Source: Pandoraea horticolens | Lineage (GTDB): Bacteria > Pseudomonadota > Gammaproteobacteria > Burkholderiales > Burkholderiaceae | Direction: 5' to 3' | Assembly (NCBI RefSeq): GCF_902459555.1 | Contig: NZ_CABPSM010000009.1 | Location: 62,001-126,000, forward strand | Length of the DNA: 64,000 bases | Shown: in pieces, positions 17,974-25,935 of the stretch | Layout: each line of letters begins with the position of its first letter | Position numbering within the stretch: position 1 is the stretch's first letter | Notes under the pieces: generated by a model | What the model was told of the DNA's origin: nothing | The model's input: the letters and a program-made list of their open reading frames with translations, nothing else | The model's database searches: none | Position numbers and translations under genes: made by a program

Positions 17974-19959
17974 CTAATCGGACGACTCCTCGGCGGGCGC
18001 CGACGTCGGCAACGGAATCACCGTGGTGATGATGGTTCCGCCGTCGGCCGGACTTCGAATGTCCAGCGATCCGCCGAACAAGCGAGCCCGTTCGCGCATA
18101 CTGATAAGGCCCAGCGAATCGGACTTCGGACGCGTTGGCGGCAGCCCGCGGCCATTATCGGAAATACGCAGCCGGAAATCCCGATCGCAAGACAGTTCAA
18201 TCGTAACGGACGTCGCTCTCGCATGTTTCGCCACGTTGTTCAACGCTTCCTGAACGATTCGGAATAACGCCGTCGCCAACGCCGCAGGGATGGGCGGCAG
18301 GCTGTGAGCCCCTGTCACGTCGATAGCCACGCCATAACGGCGCGCAAAGTCCTGGGCAAACCATTCGATAGCGGGGCCAAGGCCCAGATCGTCGAGCATC
18401 GTCGGGCGAAGGTCCGCAGCCATCTGGCGAACCGCCGTAATCATGCCGTCGATCGATTGCTCGATTCTGACGATGTCGGCGCTCGCGGGCGTTTTTCCAC
18501 CCAATGCCATTTTGAGCATGGCAGCGTCCATCTTCAGCGCGGTCAGCCGCTGGCCAATGTCGTCGTGCAGCTCTCTTGCGATCCGGAGCTTCTCCTCTTC
18601 CCGAACGTCCTGAAGACGAGCCGTCAGTTTTTCAAGCTCACTTCGGGAGTTTTGCAGGGCGTTGGCGATTTTTCGTTGCTCGGTGACGTCACGCAATATG
18701 ACCGTGTAAAACTTGCCTTCGGCATCGGCACTCTGAGAAATCGAGGCTTCCATCGGAAATTCCTCGCCGTCCGCGCGCACCCCCCACAGCGGCCTGCCAC
18801 GTCCCATCAGGCGCTCGGAAACACCCGTTAATCCGAAGCGGGCGATGTGCTGATGGTGGGCGTCTCGAAACCGTTCCGGAATGAACCGTGAAAGCGGCTC
18901 GCCAATCACTTCCATGGCACTGCATCGGAAGATGCTCTCCGCAGTGGGATTGAAGATTTGAATGCGCTGACGCTCGTCGATAGTGATGATCGCCTCGCGC
19001 ACGGACTCGATCACGCTGAACAGCCGGCTGTCCGATCGACGCTTGTCAAGCGTCTCTCGTTCGCCAAGCGCCCGTGCGCGGCGGCGAACGACCAGAGCGA
19101 GCGCCCAGGCGAATAGCGTCCCCAGGCTCATGAGAGCGCCGAACGCGAGTACCCAGTCTGCGACGCCCGCACCGCGCAAAGTCGCAAACTCGCGGGAGGC
19201 CGTAAATGTGAGGGACAACGCGGGCTTGCCCGCATACGGCACGCTAGCTTGTGTTCGGTAGTCGGCCGGCGGTCGCGGCTCGGCGGGCGCTCTCGGGGAA
19301 AGGCTGTCGAAGACGGGAACTGGTTGCCCGGCTCCCTCCAGAAATGCAATGGTCAGCGTGAGATCATGGATCAGAGGGCCGATGGCCGTATGCACGATCC
19401 GATCGACATCGGCAATGGCGTAGGCGCAGACCGCCGGTTGGCGAGTGTCGGACAAGAAAACCAGATAGGAGCGCCCGGTCGACGGATCGATGCGCGGGAA
19501 GACGCGATCCGACGTTTGGGGGCTGCCGGGCAACACGGTTGAGCCGTCCGGCCCGAGCGCAACCTCGTCTCCCAAGGAATAGGCAACGGTTCTCTTGATC
19601 CGGTTGCCCACGCGCTCACAGCCTGCGAGTGTCGTCAGACCGGGCAGCCGTTCCGCCAGCCTCATGCTCTGTACGTAGGCGCCCCATGTTTGGGCATCCA
19701 TTGGGGGTGTCGCCGCGAGACGATCCGACGCGATGTGTACCGCGTCGCGATACGCCGTCATGGCGATCGCCAGTTTGTCCCTTGCCGCACTGGTACGCAG
19801 GTCGAACCGCGCGTCGACGTTGTTCTGCATCGTTGTACGCACTGCAAGCCAGTTAATCGCAGCGAGGGCAACCACGACCGCGCATAGCGCCACGAAAATG
19901 ACACCGTCGGTTCGCTTCGAGAGAGATCGGAATAGGTCAGGTAGCGTTATTTTGGTCAT
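17974..19959 (-). CDS. CHASE-PAS sensor histidine kinase (HisKA_3 type)
   Basis: A 661-residue kinase. Two membrane segments (about residues 20-40 and 270-295) flank a periplasmic domain that looks like CHASE ('QSMRLAERLPGLTTLAGCERV'). Next come a PAS domain ('VIESVREAIITIDERQRIQIFNPTAESIF'), a coiled coil, the HisKA_3 phospho-acceptor box 'ARELHDDIGQRLTALK' and an HATPase with 'NNVAKHA', 'DNGRGLPPT' and 'GLISMRERARLFGG'. NarL-type regulators are the usual partners; two are encoded in this window. It converges with the alcohol dehydrogenase gene (7-bp gap). Confidence 0.9.
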   Translation of the reverse strand: MTKITLPDLFRSLSKRTDGVIFVALCAVVVALAAINWLAVRTTMQNNVDARFDLRTSAARDKLAIAMTAYRDAVHIASDRLAATPPMDAQTWGAYVQSMRLAERLPGLTTLAGCERVGNRIKRTVAYSLGDEVALGPDGSTVLPGSPQTSDRVFPRIDPSTGRSYLVFLSDTRQPAVCAYAIADVDRIVHTAIGPLIHDLTLTIAFLEGAGQPVPVFDSLSPRAPAEPRPPADYRTQASVPYAGKPALSLTFTASREFATLRGAGVADWVLAFGALMSLGTLFAWALALVVRRRARALGERETLDKRRSDSRLFSVIESVREAIITIDERQRIQIFNPTAESIFRCSAMEVIGEPLSRFIPERFRDAHHQHIARFGLTGVSERLMGRGRPLWGVRADGEEFPMEASISQSADAEGKFYTVILRDVTEQRKIANALQNSRSELEKLTARLQDVREEEKLRIARELHDDIGQRLTALKMDAAMLKMALGGKTPASADIVRIEQSIDGMITAVRQMAADLRPTMLDDLGLGPAIEWFAQDFARRYGVAIDVTGAHSLPPIPAALATALFRIVQEALNNVAKHARATSVTIELSCDRDFRLRISDNGRGLPPTRPKSDSLGLISMRERARLFGGSLDIRSPADGGTIITTVIPLPTSAPAEESSD

Positions 19960-20105
19960 TAGGTCGCCCGATACAGGTTCGCACGCCGCCAACGGTGCCG
20001 TTGTATCACCACTGGCGCCAACATCCTATCAGAGGCAATCCGTACTCCCCGGCATCAACGTGAAGCCGAGCGGACGGCCCATGTGGCGTGCGGTCCGATA
20101 AGAGC

Positions 20106-20154
20106 TTGATCCGTATCAACCGGCGCGGCGCGCATGAGAACTACAGTGCAAGGA
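20106..20154 (+). promoter_or_regulatory. FNR-dependent promoter of the USP gene at 20178
   Basis: The perfect FNR box TTGATCCGTATCAA (20106-20119) is centred 41.5 bp upstream of a start point at about 20154, as set by the -10-like TACAGT at 20142-20147. This is classic class II activator geometry. The predicted leader is about 24 nt, with GGAG before the ATG. Confidence 0.78.
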
Positions 20155-20177
20155 GATCGCTTCTCTGGAGAGCCGCC

Positions 20178-21020
20178 ATGACCTACCGGACTTTGCTCGT
20201 ACACGTGGACAACAGTCGGCAATGCCGTGCACGCCTTGAACTTGCGGTGGACCTCGCTCGACGGTTACCCGCTCACCTCACCGGTATTTACTTACCGTTT
20301 CGCCCACCGGCGTTTCCCGATGTTACCCGTAGCGCAGGGGCAGGGCTGCCTCCGCCCCCGGAGCCGGAGAACGACGCCAAACGCCTGGCGCAGGCAGAAC
20401 AGATGTTTAGAGACATTTGTCAGCGCCAAGGGGTGAGTCCGGAACGGCTGACACCCCAGTACGAAGAAAATAGTGAGATACGAACCCACGCACGCTATGC
20501 GGATCTGGTCATCGTCGGCCAACAAGACCGAAACGATCCCGAGACTTCTCCTGCCGTGGGATTCGTCGAGTCAGCCGTCTTGGGTGGCGGGCGTCCCGTC
20601 TTGATTCTGCCGTACGCCGGAAAACTACCCAAGGCGTTCGATAACATCCTGCTCGCCTGGGACGGTGGACGAGAAGCCGCGCGTGCAGCGGCGGACGCGA
20701 TGCCGTTGCTGATGGGCGCGAAGACCGTGCACGTCATGCATGTTGGTCGCGGTGACCGGCCCGATGATCTGGGGCCCATCCCGGGACTCGATATCGGTAT
20801 GTTCTTCGCACGTCACGGCGTCAACGTGGAAGTCACGCCTGAGCGCGGCACCACAGACATCAGCATCGCCGAAACACTGCTCTCGCGCGCAGCGGACATG
20901 AGCATCGACCTCATCGTGATGGGCGGCTACGGGCACTCGCGCATGCAGGAGTGGGTGCTTGGCGGCGTCACCCGCACGCTACTTGAAACCATGACAGTGC
21001 CCGTGCTGATGTCGCACTGA
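20178..21020 (+). CDS. Tandem-domain universal stress protein
   Basis: A 280-residue protein with two UspA-like halves. The first starts MTYRTLLVHVDNSRQCRARL; the second begins near 'FDNILLAWDGGREAARAA' and ends 'GGYGHSRMQEWVLGGVTRTLL'. The ATP motif is altered (GG instead of G-S/T), as in the non-ATP-binding UspE-like class. ATG 20178 follows GGAG; longer upstream frames are non-coding. It is probably co-transcribed with the alcohol dehydrogenase 24 bp downstream, under the perfect FNR box. Confidence 0.9.
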   Translation: MTYRTLLVHVDNSRQCRARLELAVDLARRLPAHLTGIYLPFRPPAFPDVTRSAGAGLPPPPEPENDAKRLAQAEQMFRDICQRQGVSPERLTPQYEENSEIRTHARYADLVIVGQQDRNDPETSPAVGFVESAVLGGGRPVLILPYAGKLPKAFDNILLAWDGGREAARAAADAMPLLMGAKTVHVMHVGRGDRPDDLGPIPGLDIGMFFARHGVNVEVTPERGTTDISIAETLLSRAADMSIDLIVMGGYGHSRMQEWVLGGVTRTLLETMTVPVLMSH

Positions 21021-21044
21021 CACTACCAAACACGGAGTCATTCC

Positions 21045-22082
21045 ATGAAAGCCCTTGTGTTTCACGGTCCGCAGCAAATCGCGCTGGAAGACCGGCCCAT
21101 CCCGCAGTTGCTGGCGCCAACCGACGCCATCGTCCGCGTTCGCAAGACCACCATATGCGGTACCGATCTGCACATCCTGAAGGGCGACGTGCCGACGGTA
21201 GAGCCGGGGCGAATTCTGGGCCACGAGGGCGTCGGGGAGGTCGTCCAGACCGGAGACGCCGTCACGGCTTTCAAACCCGGTGACCACGTTCTGATCTCCT
21301 GCATTTCGTCTTGCGGAAAATGCGACGCTTGCCGGCGCGGGATGTATTCCCACTGCGCCGCGGGTGGCTGGATTCTTGGCAACCGGATCGACGGCACACA
21401 AGCGGAATATGTCCGCACGCCGCATGCCGATACCAGCCTTTACCATGCGCCGGTCAACGTCGACGAGGACGCCCTGGTGATGCTGAGCGATATTCTGCCC
21501 ACCGGGTTCGAGTGCGGCGTGCTCAATGGCAAAGTCCAACCCGGCAGCAGCGTGGCCATTGTGGGCGCTGGCCCGATCGGGCTGGCGGCGCTGCTGACCG
21601 CGCAGTTCTTCACCCCGGCCCAAGTGATCGTCATCGACCCCGACGTCACACGTCTTGAGGTGGCGGCGCGGCTCGGCGCCACGACCGTGGTGTCGCCTGC
21701 CAAGGAAGATGCCGTGGAGGCCATCCGGCGATTGACCGGCGGCCAGGGCGTCGATACGGCCATCGAAGCGGTGGGCGTGCCGGCGACATTCGAGCTTTGC
21801 GAGTCGATCGTTGCTGCGGGAGGCGTCATCGCCAACGTCGGCGTGCATGGCCGCAAAGTGGATTTGCACCTCGAATCGTTGTGGGACCGGAACATCAGCA
21901 TCACGACCCGGCTGGTCGACACCGCCGCCACCCCCATGCTGCTGAAGACCGTGGCATCCGGGCGCCTAGCTCCCGGTGTGTTGATTACCCACCATTTCCC
22001 GCTTGCCCACATTCTCGACGCGTACCGGACGTTTGGCGACGCGTCCAGCACGCATGCGCTGAAAGTCATCATCTCGCCCTGA
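21045..22082 (+). CDS. Zinc-dependent alcohol dehydrogenase (secondary-alcohol/isopropanol type)
   Basis: A 345-residue medium-chain dehydrogenase: 'TTICGTDLHILKG' and 'GHEGVGEV' (catalytic zinc), four-Cys lobe 'SCGKCDACRRGMYSHC', and Rossmann motif 'VAIVGAGPIGLAAL'. The segment 'GGWILGNRIDGTQAEYVRTPHAD' is typical of NAD(P)-dependent secondary-alcohol dehydrogenases. It is the second enzyme of this family in the island and is likely transcribed with the preceding USP gene, which is consistent with redox balancing in anoxia. Confidence 0.9.
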   Translation: MKALVFHGPQQIALEDRPIPQLLAPTDAIVRVRKTTICGTDLHILKGDVPTVEPGRILGHEGVGEVVQTGDAVTAFKPGDHVLISCISSCGKCDACRRGMYSHCAAGGWILGNRIDGTQAEYVRTPHADTSLYHAPVNVDEDALVMLSDILPTGFECGVLNGKVQPGSSVAIVGAGPIGLAALLTAQFFTPAQVIVIDPDVTRLEVAARLGATTVVSPAKEDAVEAIRRLTGGQGVDTAIEAVGVPATFELCESIVAAGGVIANVGVHGRKVDLHLESLWDRNISITTRLVDTAATPMLLKTVASGRLAPGVLITHHFPLAHILDAYRTFGDASSTHALKVIISP

Positions 22083-22094
22083 GGCGGCAAACAA

Positions 22095-22127
22095 GCGGGA
22101 AGGCGATTGTCCGCTACGCCTTCCCGC
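22095..22127. terminator. Bidirectional terminator hairpin
   Basis: GCGGGAAGGCG, an 11-base loop, then CGCCTTCCCGC: a perfect 11-bp stem in the 50-bp gap between the converging alcohol dehydrogenase and PRPP synthetase genes, with a partial outer stem (CTGAGG/CCTCAG). There is no T run. Confidence 0.65.
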
Positions 22128-22132
22128 AGCCC

Positions 22133-23041
22133 TCAGAGAGGTTCCGGCAAGTTCTCCAGCAGATCGCGAACCGCGTCGGCCAAGGCCGGCGTGACGTCGA
22201 TGGCGTTCGAGGCGTGCGGCACGGTATTGCAGGTCAGCACCCGGCTGGCCCCGGCAGAGACAAGGTCATCGACGCTCACGCCTTCGAACAGGCCATGCAC
22301 GGCAATGCATACCGGATTGCCGAACCCGTGGTGAACGAGCGCGCCAATGGTGCCGAGCATGGTTTGCCCGCTCGACAGAATGTCGTCGACAATGACGGCT
22401 GTGCGTTTTGCATAGGCAGGGGGGACATGCAATTTGACGCTGACGCGCCGATCTGCCTCGCGGGTCTTGTGCGCCACGACGCACGGCGCACCGATACGTT
22501 CGGCGATCTGGGTGACCCACGCTTTGCTTTCGTCGTCCGGCCCTACGATCAGGGGATCTCGAACATTCTCTGAAATCCACTGGGCTGTGGCGACTACCCC
22601 ATGAGGGGACCGCACGGGAACGGAATACGCGGCCGAGAGCGAGGGAAGGCGATGCAGGTGCGGCTCCATCGTCACCAGGCCGTCGATATGGGCGCTGAGC
22701 AATCGGCCGAAACAATAGGCGGACACCGATTCGCCGGGGCGGAATCGAGCGTCCTGGCGCAAGTAGCACAGGTAGGGCGCGACGAGTATCACGTTGCTCG
22801 CCCCAAGGTCGCGGGCGGTGTCCGCCGCAAAAACAAGCGGCAGAATTTTTGCGTCCGGCCGATGAAGCGAACAGACGAGGACGACCGACTTTGCGCTGAG
22901 CGGCCCTTCGAGCGAGACGAGTTGTTCGCCGTCTGGGAAGTGGTGCACGCTAAGCCGTTGCAAAGGACTATCAATCGCATCGGCCAGCGATCGCGCCAAG
23001 AGTTCGTTTCCCGGTAACGGGTAGACGGCAACATCGTTCAT
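22133..23041 (-). CDS. prs: Ribose-phosphate pyrophosphokinase family protein
   Basis: A 302-residue type I phosphoribosyltransferase-fold protein of the PRPP-synthetase family: 'HHFPDGEQLVSLEGPL' (the F-P-D-G-E motif), 'APYLCYLRQDARFRPGE' (ATP-binding flexible region, Y-x-R-Q-D), and PRPP motif 'AVIVDDILSSGQTM'. It is divergent from housekeeping Prs (about 315 residues), so it is likely an accessory copy; some such paralogs act on other ribose phosphates. Its ATG overlaps the stop of the phosphorylase gene (ATGA), so the two act together. Confidence 0.85.
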   Translation of the reverse strand: MNDVAVYPLPGNELLARSLADAIDSPLQRLSVHHFPDGEQLVSLEGPLSAKSVVLVCSLHRPDAKILPLVFAADTARDLGASNVILVAPYLCYLRQDARFRPGESVSAYCFGRLLSAHIDGLVTMEPHLHRLPSLSAAYSVPVRSPHGVVATAQWISENVRDPLIVGPDDESKAWVTQIAERIGAPCVVAHKTREADRRVSVKLHVPPAYAKRTAVIVDDILSSGQTMLGTIGALVHHGFGNPVCIAVHGLFEGVSVDDLVSAGASRVLTCNTVPHASNAIDVTPALADAVRDLLENLPEPL

Positions 23042-24648
23042 GATTCCCCCACAGCGACGATTGCGGGAAAACGACAGGCGTACTCGTACGCGTAGTCGAG
23101 TTCTCCCTGACTTTCGGCATAAATGGTGAATAGGGGTTGGCCGGAAACCACTGGCTTTCCGATCGATACCTCGTAGACGACACCGGCCCGCGCCGCGGCC
23201 GGAGCGCCAGCCAGCTTGGCAACCCGAGCCAGGTGCCGGTTGTCCACGGCCATGACGACGCCGCCGTGGCGGGCGGTCACCGGCTTGCTATGCCGACCGG
23301 CCAGTGGCTCGCGCATCCCGCCCTGAGCTTCGCAGATTCGCTGAAACTGCTGCCAGGCGAGTCCGCTGGACACAACGGCGCGCGCACAGGTCTCCCCGTC
23401 GCCCGGGGGCACTTTCCCTCCCATCTCAAGCAGTCTTCCGGCGATTTCCACGCTCTTGTTCAATAGGTCGGCAGGCGCGTAGCTACGATTCTGCAGGACT
23501 GACAGGACATCGCGGGCTTCAAGACTGGGGCCAATGCCTCGCCCGACAGGCTGGTCTCCCTGACAGACGTAGGTGGAAATGTCGAGTCCGAGTGTATGGC
23601 CAATCGTTTGCAGGCGCTTGGAGAACAGTGCGCTGGCATATCGGGAGCGAATCTTGGCCGTCACGCCGACTGGGACGTCGATCAGCACGTGCGTCGAGCC
23701 TGCAGCCAGCTTCTTCGACAGAATGGAGGCCATCATCTGGGCCTCGCTGTCCAGGTCGAGCGGGCGCTCGACCTGAATCAGAGTATCGTCGGCAGGACTC
23801 AGGCCAGCCGCGCCACCGAAGACGACGCAACCGCCGACGGCATTCACAACCCTGCGCATGTCCTCCAGGCCGAGATCGACCGGCGCCATGGTTTCCATGG
23901 TATCGGCGGTCCCCGCTGGCGATGTGATCGCGCGTGACGATGTTTTCGGCATCACCAATCCTTGCGACGTCACGATGGCGACGACGATTGGCGTGGTTCG
24001 ATTTCCCGGCAGCCCGCCCACGCTGTGCTTATCGACAATGCACTCTGCCTGCCAGCGAAGCGTCTTGCCGGTGGCGACCATCGCACGCGTGAGCGAAATG
24101 ATCTCGTCGTCGGAAAGCCGGTTGCCCGTGCAGGTCGTCAAAAATGCGGAAATCTGGATGGGGGAATATCGGCCTGCCGCGATATCGGCCACTACCTCGT
24201 CTAGCGCGGCAGGGGTAAAGGCTTCGCCGAACATGCGTCCCCGCACGTGACGAAACGACTCGACCGGTGGCATGTGGCGTACCCGAACCCATTCCCCCTC
24301 CGCCACATCGAGGGCGAGCAGGGCGGCTTCGCTCAATCCGATCTCGTCGAGTTCCAGCCAATCCCCGGTCACCGTCTGAAGCGTTGCGACGACGACCACA
24401 TCGCCGTACTCGAGTTGAAGGCGCGTCTGTGCCGCGAACCCTTCGGAGCGGCAGATCTGGCTATCGCGTCGAAGATAGGCGACCGCTTCGCGCAGTGTGT
24501 CCACTTGCACCCTGTGCGCGCGCAATCGCCGCCCCGTTAGCGGAACCGGCGCGCTTTCTCCCATCGCCTGACCTGCGCGGCGCGGCACAGGCGAGCTTGC
24601 TGGACCCAAAGCCGCCGCTTGGGGTGATTTTTCGATGTCGTCCGACAC
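23038..24648 (-). CDS. AMP/thymidine phosphorylase family protein
   Basis: A 536-residue protein with an N-terminal extension of about 130 residues, then the glycosyltransferase-family-3 core. The segments 'DKHSVGGLPGNRTTPIVVAI' and 'KTSSRAITSPAGTADTMETMAP' match archaeal-type AMP phosphorylases better than E. coli DeoA. The likely reaction is phosphorolysis of a nucleotide or nucleoside to base plus ribose phosphate. GTG start at 24648 with AGGAG 7 bases upstream. Overlapping the PRPP-synthetase-family gene points to ribose-phosphate recycling that could feed tkt/tal. A 9/10 FNR box lies 128 bp upstream. Confidence 0.83.
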   Translation of the reverse strand: MSDDIEKSPQAAALGPASSPVPRRAGQAMGESAPVPLTGRRLRAHRVQVDTLREAVAYLRRDSQICRSEGFAAQTRLQLEYGDVVVVATLQTVTGDWLELDEIGLSEAALLALDVAEGEWVRVRHMPPVESFRHVRGRMFGEAFTPAALDEVVADIAAGRYSPIQISAFLTTCTGNRLSDDEIISLTRAMVATGKTLRWQAECIVDKHSVGGLPGNRTTPIVVAIVTSQGLVMPKTSSRAITSPAGTADTMETMAPVDLGLEDMRRVVNAVGGCVVFGGAAGLSPADDTLIQVERPLDLDSEAQMMASILSKKLAAGSTHVLIDVPVGVTAKIRSRYASALFSKRLQTIGHTLGLDISTYVCQGDQPVGRGIGPSLEARDVLSVLQNRSYAPADLLNKSVEIAGRLLEMGGKVPPGDGETCARAVVSSGLAWQQFQRICEAQGGMREPLAGRHSKPVTARHGGVVMAVDNRHLARVAKLAGAPAAARAGVVYEVSIGKPVVSGQPLFTIYAESQGELDYAYEYACRFPAIVAVGES

Positions 24649-24775
24649 TGTGCATCTCCTTTCGGGGGCGAGGAGGGCGTCTGTTGCGCGTGAGCGCCGA
24701 GGAAAATTCGAATATGCCCCCGCTTTAGAGCCTAATGCCGCTTCTTTCGCCGCGCGACGAGTGCCCTACGTGAGG

Positions 24776-24789
24776 TTGACGTGCATCAA
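24776..24789 (-). promoter_or_regulatory. FNR-type box upstream of the phosphorylase/prs operon
   Basis: TTGACGTGCATCAA, 9 of 10 matches to the FNR consensus, lies 128 bp upstream of the phosphorylase GTG. The best nearby minus-strand -10-like sequences (TCTAAA or CATTAG, about 24725-24737) sit a few bases from ideal activator spacing. Confidence 0.58.
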
Positions 24790-24836
24790 ACCGCACCTGC
24801 CGTCATGTCCTTTCGGTCGCGACACATTTTCGCGGC

Positions 24837-24884
24837 TTGAGGAATGTCAAGCCTGATCCTGTCGTGGCGCGCTATTGTTGAGAC
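24837..24884 (+). promoter_or_regulatory. FNR-type promoter driving a candidate small RNA
   Basis: TTGAGGAATGTCAA (24837-24850, 8 of 10) is centred exactly 41.5 bp upstream of an A at 24885, with TATTGT at 24873-24878 as -10. It faces away from the phosphorylase gene and back-to-back with the box at 24776. Confidence 0.6.
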
Positions 24885-25017
24885 ATTGTCGGCACTCACC
24901 TGCCGACGCTACGATCACCCGATGTTGCGCTTGTTCTGGCACTTGCGTCCGGAAACGGCCCCGTGAAGGATGTAAGCAAGTTGGGTTTTTTTGCCCGCTT
25001 TTGCGGGCATTCTTTTT
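24885..25017 (+). ncRNA. Candidate FNR-activated small RNA
   Basis: This is a non-coding stretch of about 133 nt bounded by a predicted FNR-type promoter and a strong intrinsic terminator. Three bases from the predicted 5' end there is a perfect stem-loop (GTCGGCA, 6-base loop, TGCCGAC; 24888-24907). A less structured middle and the terminator hairpin with U tract follow. No plus-strand gene lies upstream, and the next gene (25196) has its own FNR-like promoter after the terminator. This is the standard layout of a bacterial trans-acting small RNA. The alternative is an attenuated leader of the downstream phasin-like gene. Confidence 0.5.
24993..25017 (+). terminator. Rho-independent terminator
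   Basis: GCCCGC, TTTT loop, GCGGGC, then ATTCTTTTT on the plus strand: a textbook intrinsic terminator in a gap with no upstream plus-strand protein gene. A T run also precedes the stem. Confidence 0.85.
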
Positions 25018-25052
25018 GTGTCGCCCGCAGGTGGCAGCCGTGCGTGGCGATC

Positions 25053-25093
25053 TTGATGTGGGACAAACGGGGCGAGGCGGCTCCGGCTATGCT
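25053..25093 (+). promoter_or_regulatory. FNR-like promoter of the phasin-like gene
   Basis: TTGATGTGGGACAA (25053-25066, 8 of 10) precedes TATGCT (25088-25093), giving a centre at about -40.5. The same TATGCT -10-like sequence recurs at other promoters of the island. Confidence 0.5.
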
Positions 25094-25195
25094 GGACTTT
25101 GTAGCGCCTCGATTTTGCTTTCGTGGCGTTTCCGACTTTCGGTCGGACTCGGCGGTCACGATCCGGTGATCGCCCGCCATTCTGGAGACGCGATC

Positions 25196-25696
25196 ATGTC
25201 CAAAGACCCCAATCCCCCACTTGCCCTGTGTAAGGCGCAGTGGTTTGCGGTACTCGATGCCCACAGAAACTGGATGGAGAGTCTGCAATGCCTGCGCGAA
25301 ATGCAATTGAAGACCGACGAAGGCCTGCTCCATGCCGACAAGGAGTTCGCCAGCGCGATTGATAGCGCATCGGATTTCAGTGAGATGCTCAATAGTCAAC
25401 TCGCCTTTATCAACCGTCAGTTGGCGATGCAGAACCTCATATGGCAAGGACTGGTGCAGATGAGTGCGCGCATGCCGACGGCGTGGGCCGAACAGTACTA
25501 CTCGGCAGAAAAGGCATGGCAACGCGTTTTCTCCGACAGCGCGGCTGCGACCAGCGATACAGAGTGTCCCGCCAACGGATGGGCCGCTTGGGCCGATATC
25601 GCAAGATCGGCCATGCAATCGTTCAACGCTATGTCGACTGAGGACGGTCAAAGCGCTAAGCGGCGACTCACCCGTATCGCGGGAGCCAAGGGGTAA
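25196..25696 (+). CDS. Phasin-like (polyhydroxyalkanoate granule-associated) protein
   Basis: A 166-residue, almost wholly helical protein beginning MSKDPNPPLALCKAQWFAVL. It has long amphipathic helices ('SLQCLREMQLKTDEGLLHAD', 'SQLAFINRQLAMQNLIWQGL') and an aromatic-rich middle, resembling short phasin-like proteins found in the B. cenocepacia lxa locus. Phasins coat PHA granules; here the assignment is by general pattern, so it could instead be another helical stress protein. ATG at 25196 with GGAG 9 bases upstream; the long frame upstream overlaps the terminator and is not coding. Confidence 0.55.
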   Translation: MSKDPNPPLALCKAQWFAVLDAHRNWMESLQCLREMQLKTDEGLLHADKEFASAIDSASDFSEMLNSQLAFINRQLAMQNLIWQGLVQMSARMPTAWAEQYYSAEKAWQRVFSDSAAATSDTECPANGWAAWADIARSAMQSFNAMSTEDGQSAKRRLTRIAGAKG

Positions 25697-25808
25697 CGCG
25701 TCGCGCGGCGTGCCTGCGGTATTGGCAAGCGATGTAGGCCAACGCTGATCGGGCGCACCGAAAGCCGTCCGGCAATGGCAGGCGCTCGTGCTCCGATGGC
25801 CCGAGGCA

Positions 25809-25822
25809 TTGACGTTCGTCAA
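25809..25822 (+). promoter_or_regulatory. FNR-type palindrome upstream of the nitroreductase
   Basis: TTGACGTTCGTCAA, a near-perfect inverted repeat with 8 of 10 consensus matches, lies 114 bp before the nitroreductase GTG. GATAAG at 25851 could be the -10 (centre near -47, not the ideal phase). Confidence 0.5.
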
Positions 25823-25935
25823 TGCGCATCGGCACGGTTGGCCCAAACTGGATAAGGTGCTCGCCGAGTCTTCCGTTTGACGCAATGCTGCACCGCCAAA
25901 ATATCAGTCCCATCCATCGGCCGAAGGAGGTCATC

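Noticed and set aside
24875-25195. Reading the phasin-like frame from 24875 as one 273-residue protein
   Set aside because: The frame passes through an intrinsic terminator; the ATG at 25196 has a good ribosome site and begins the sensible protein.
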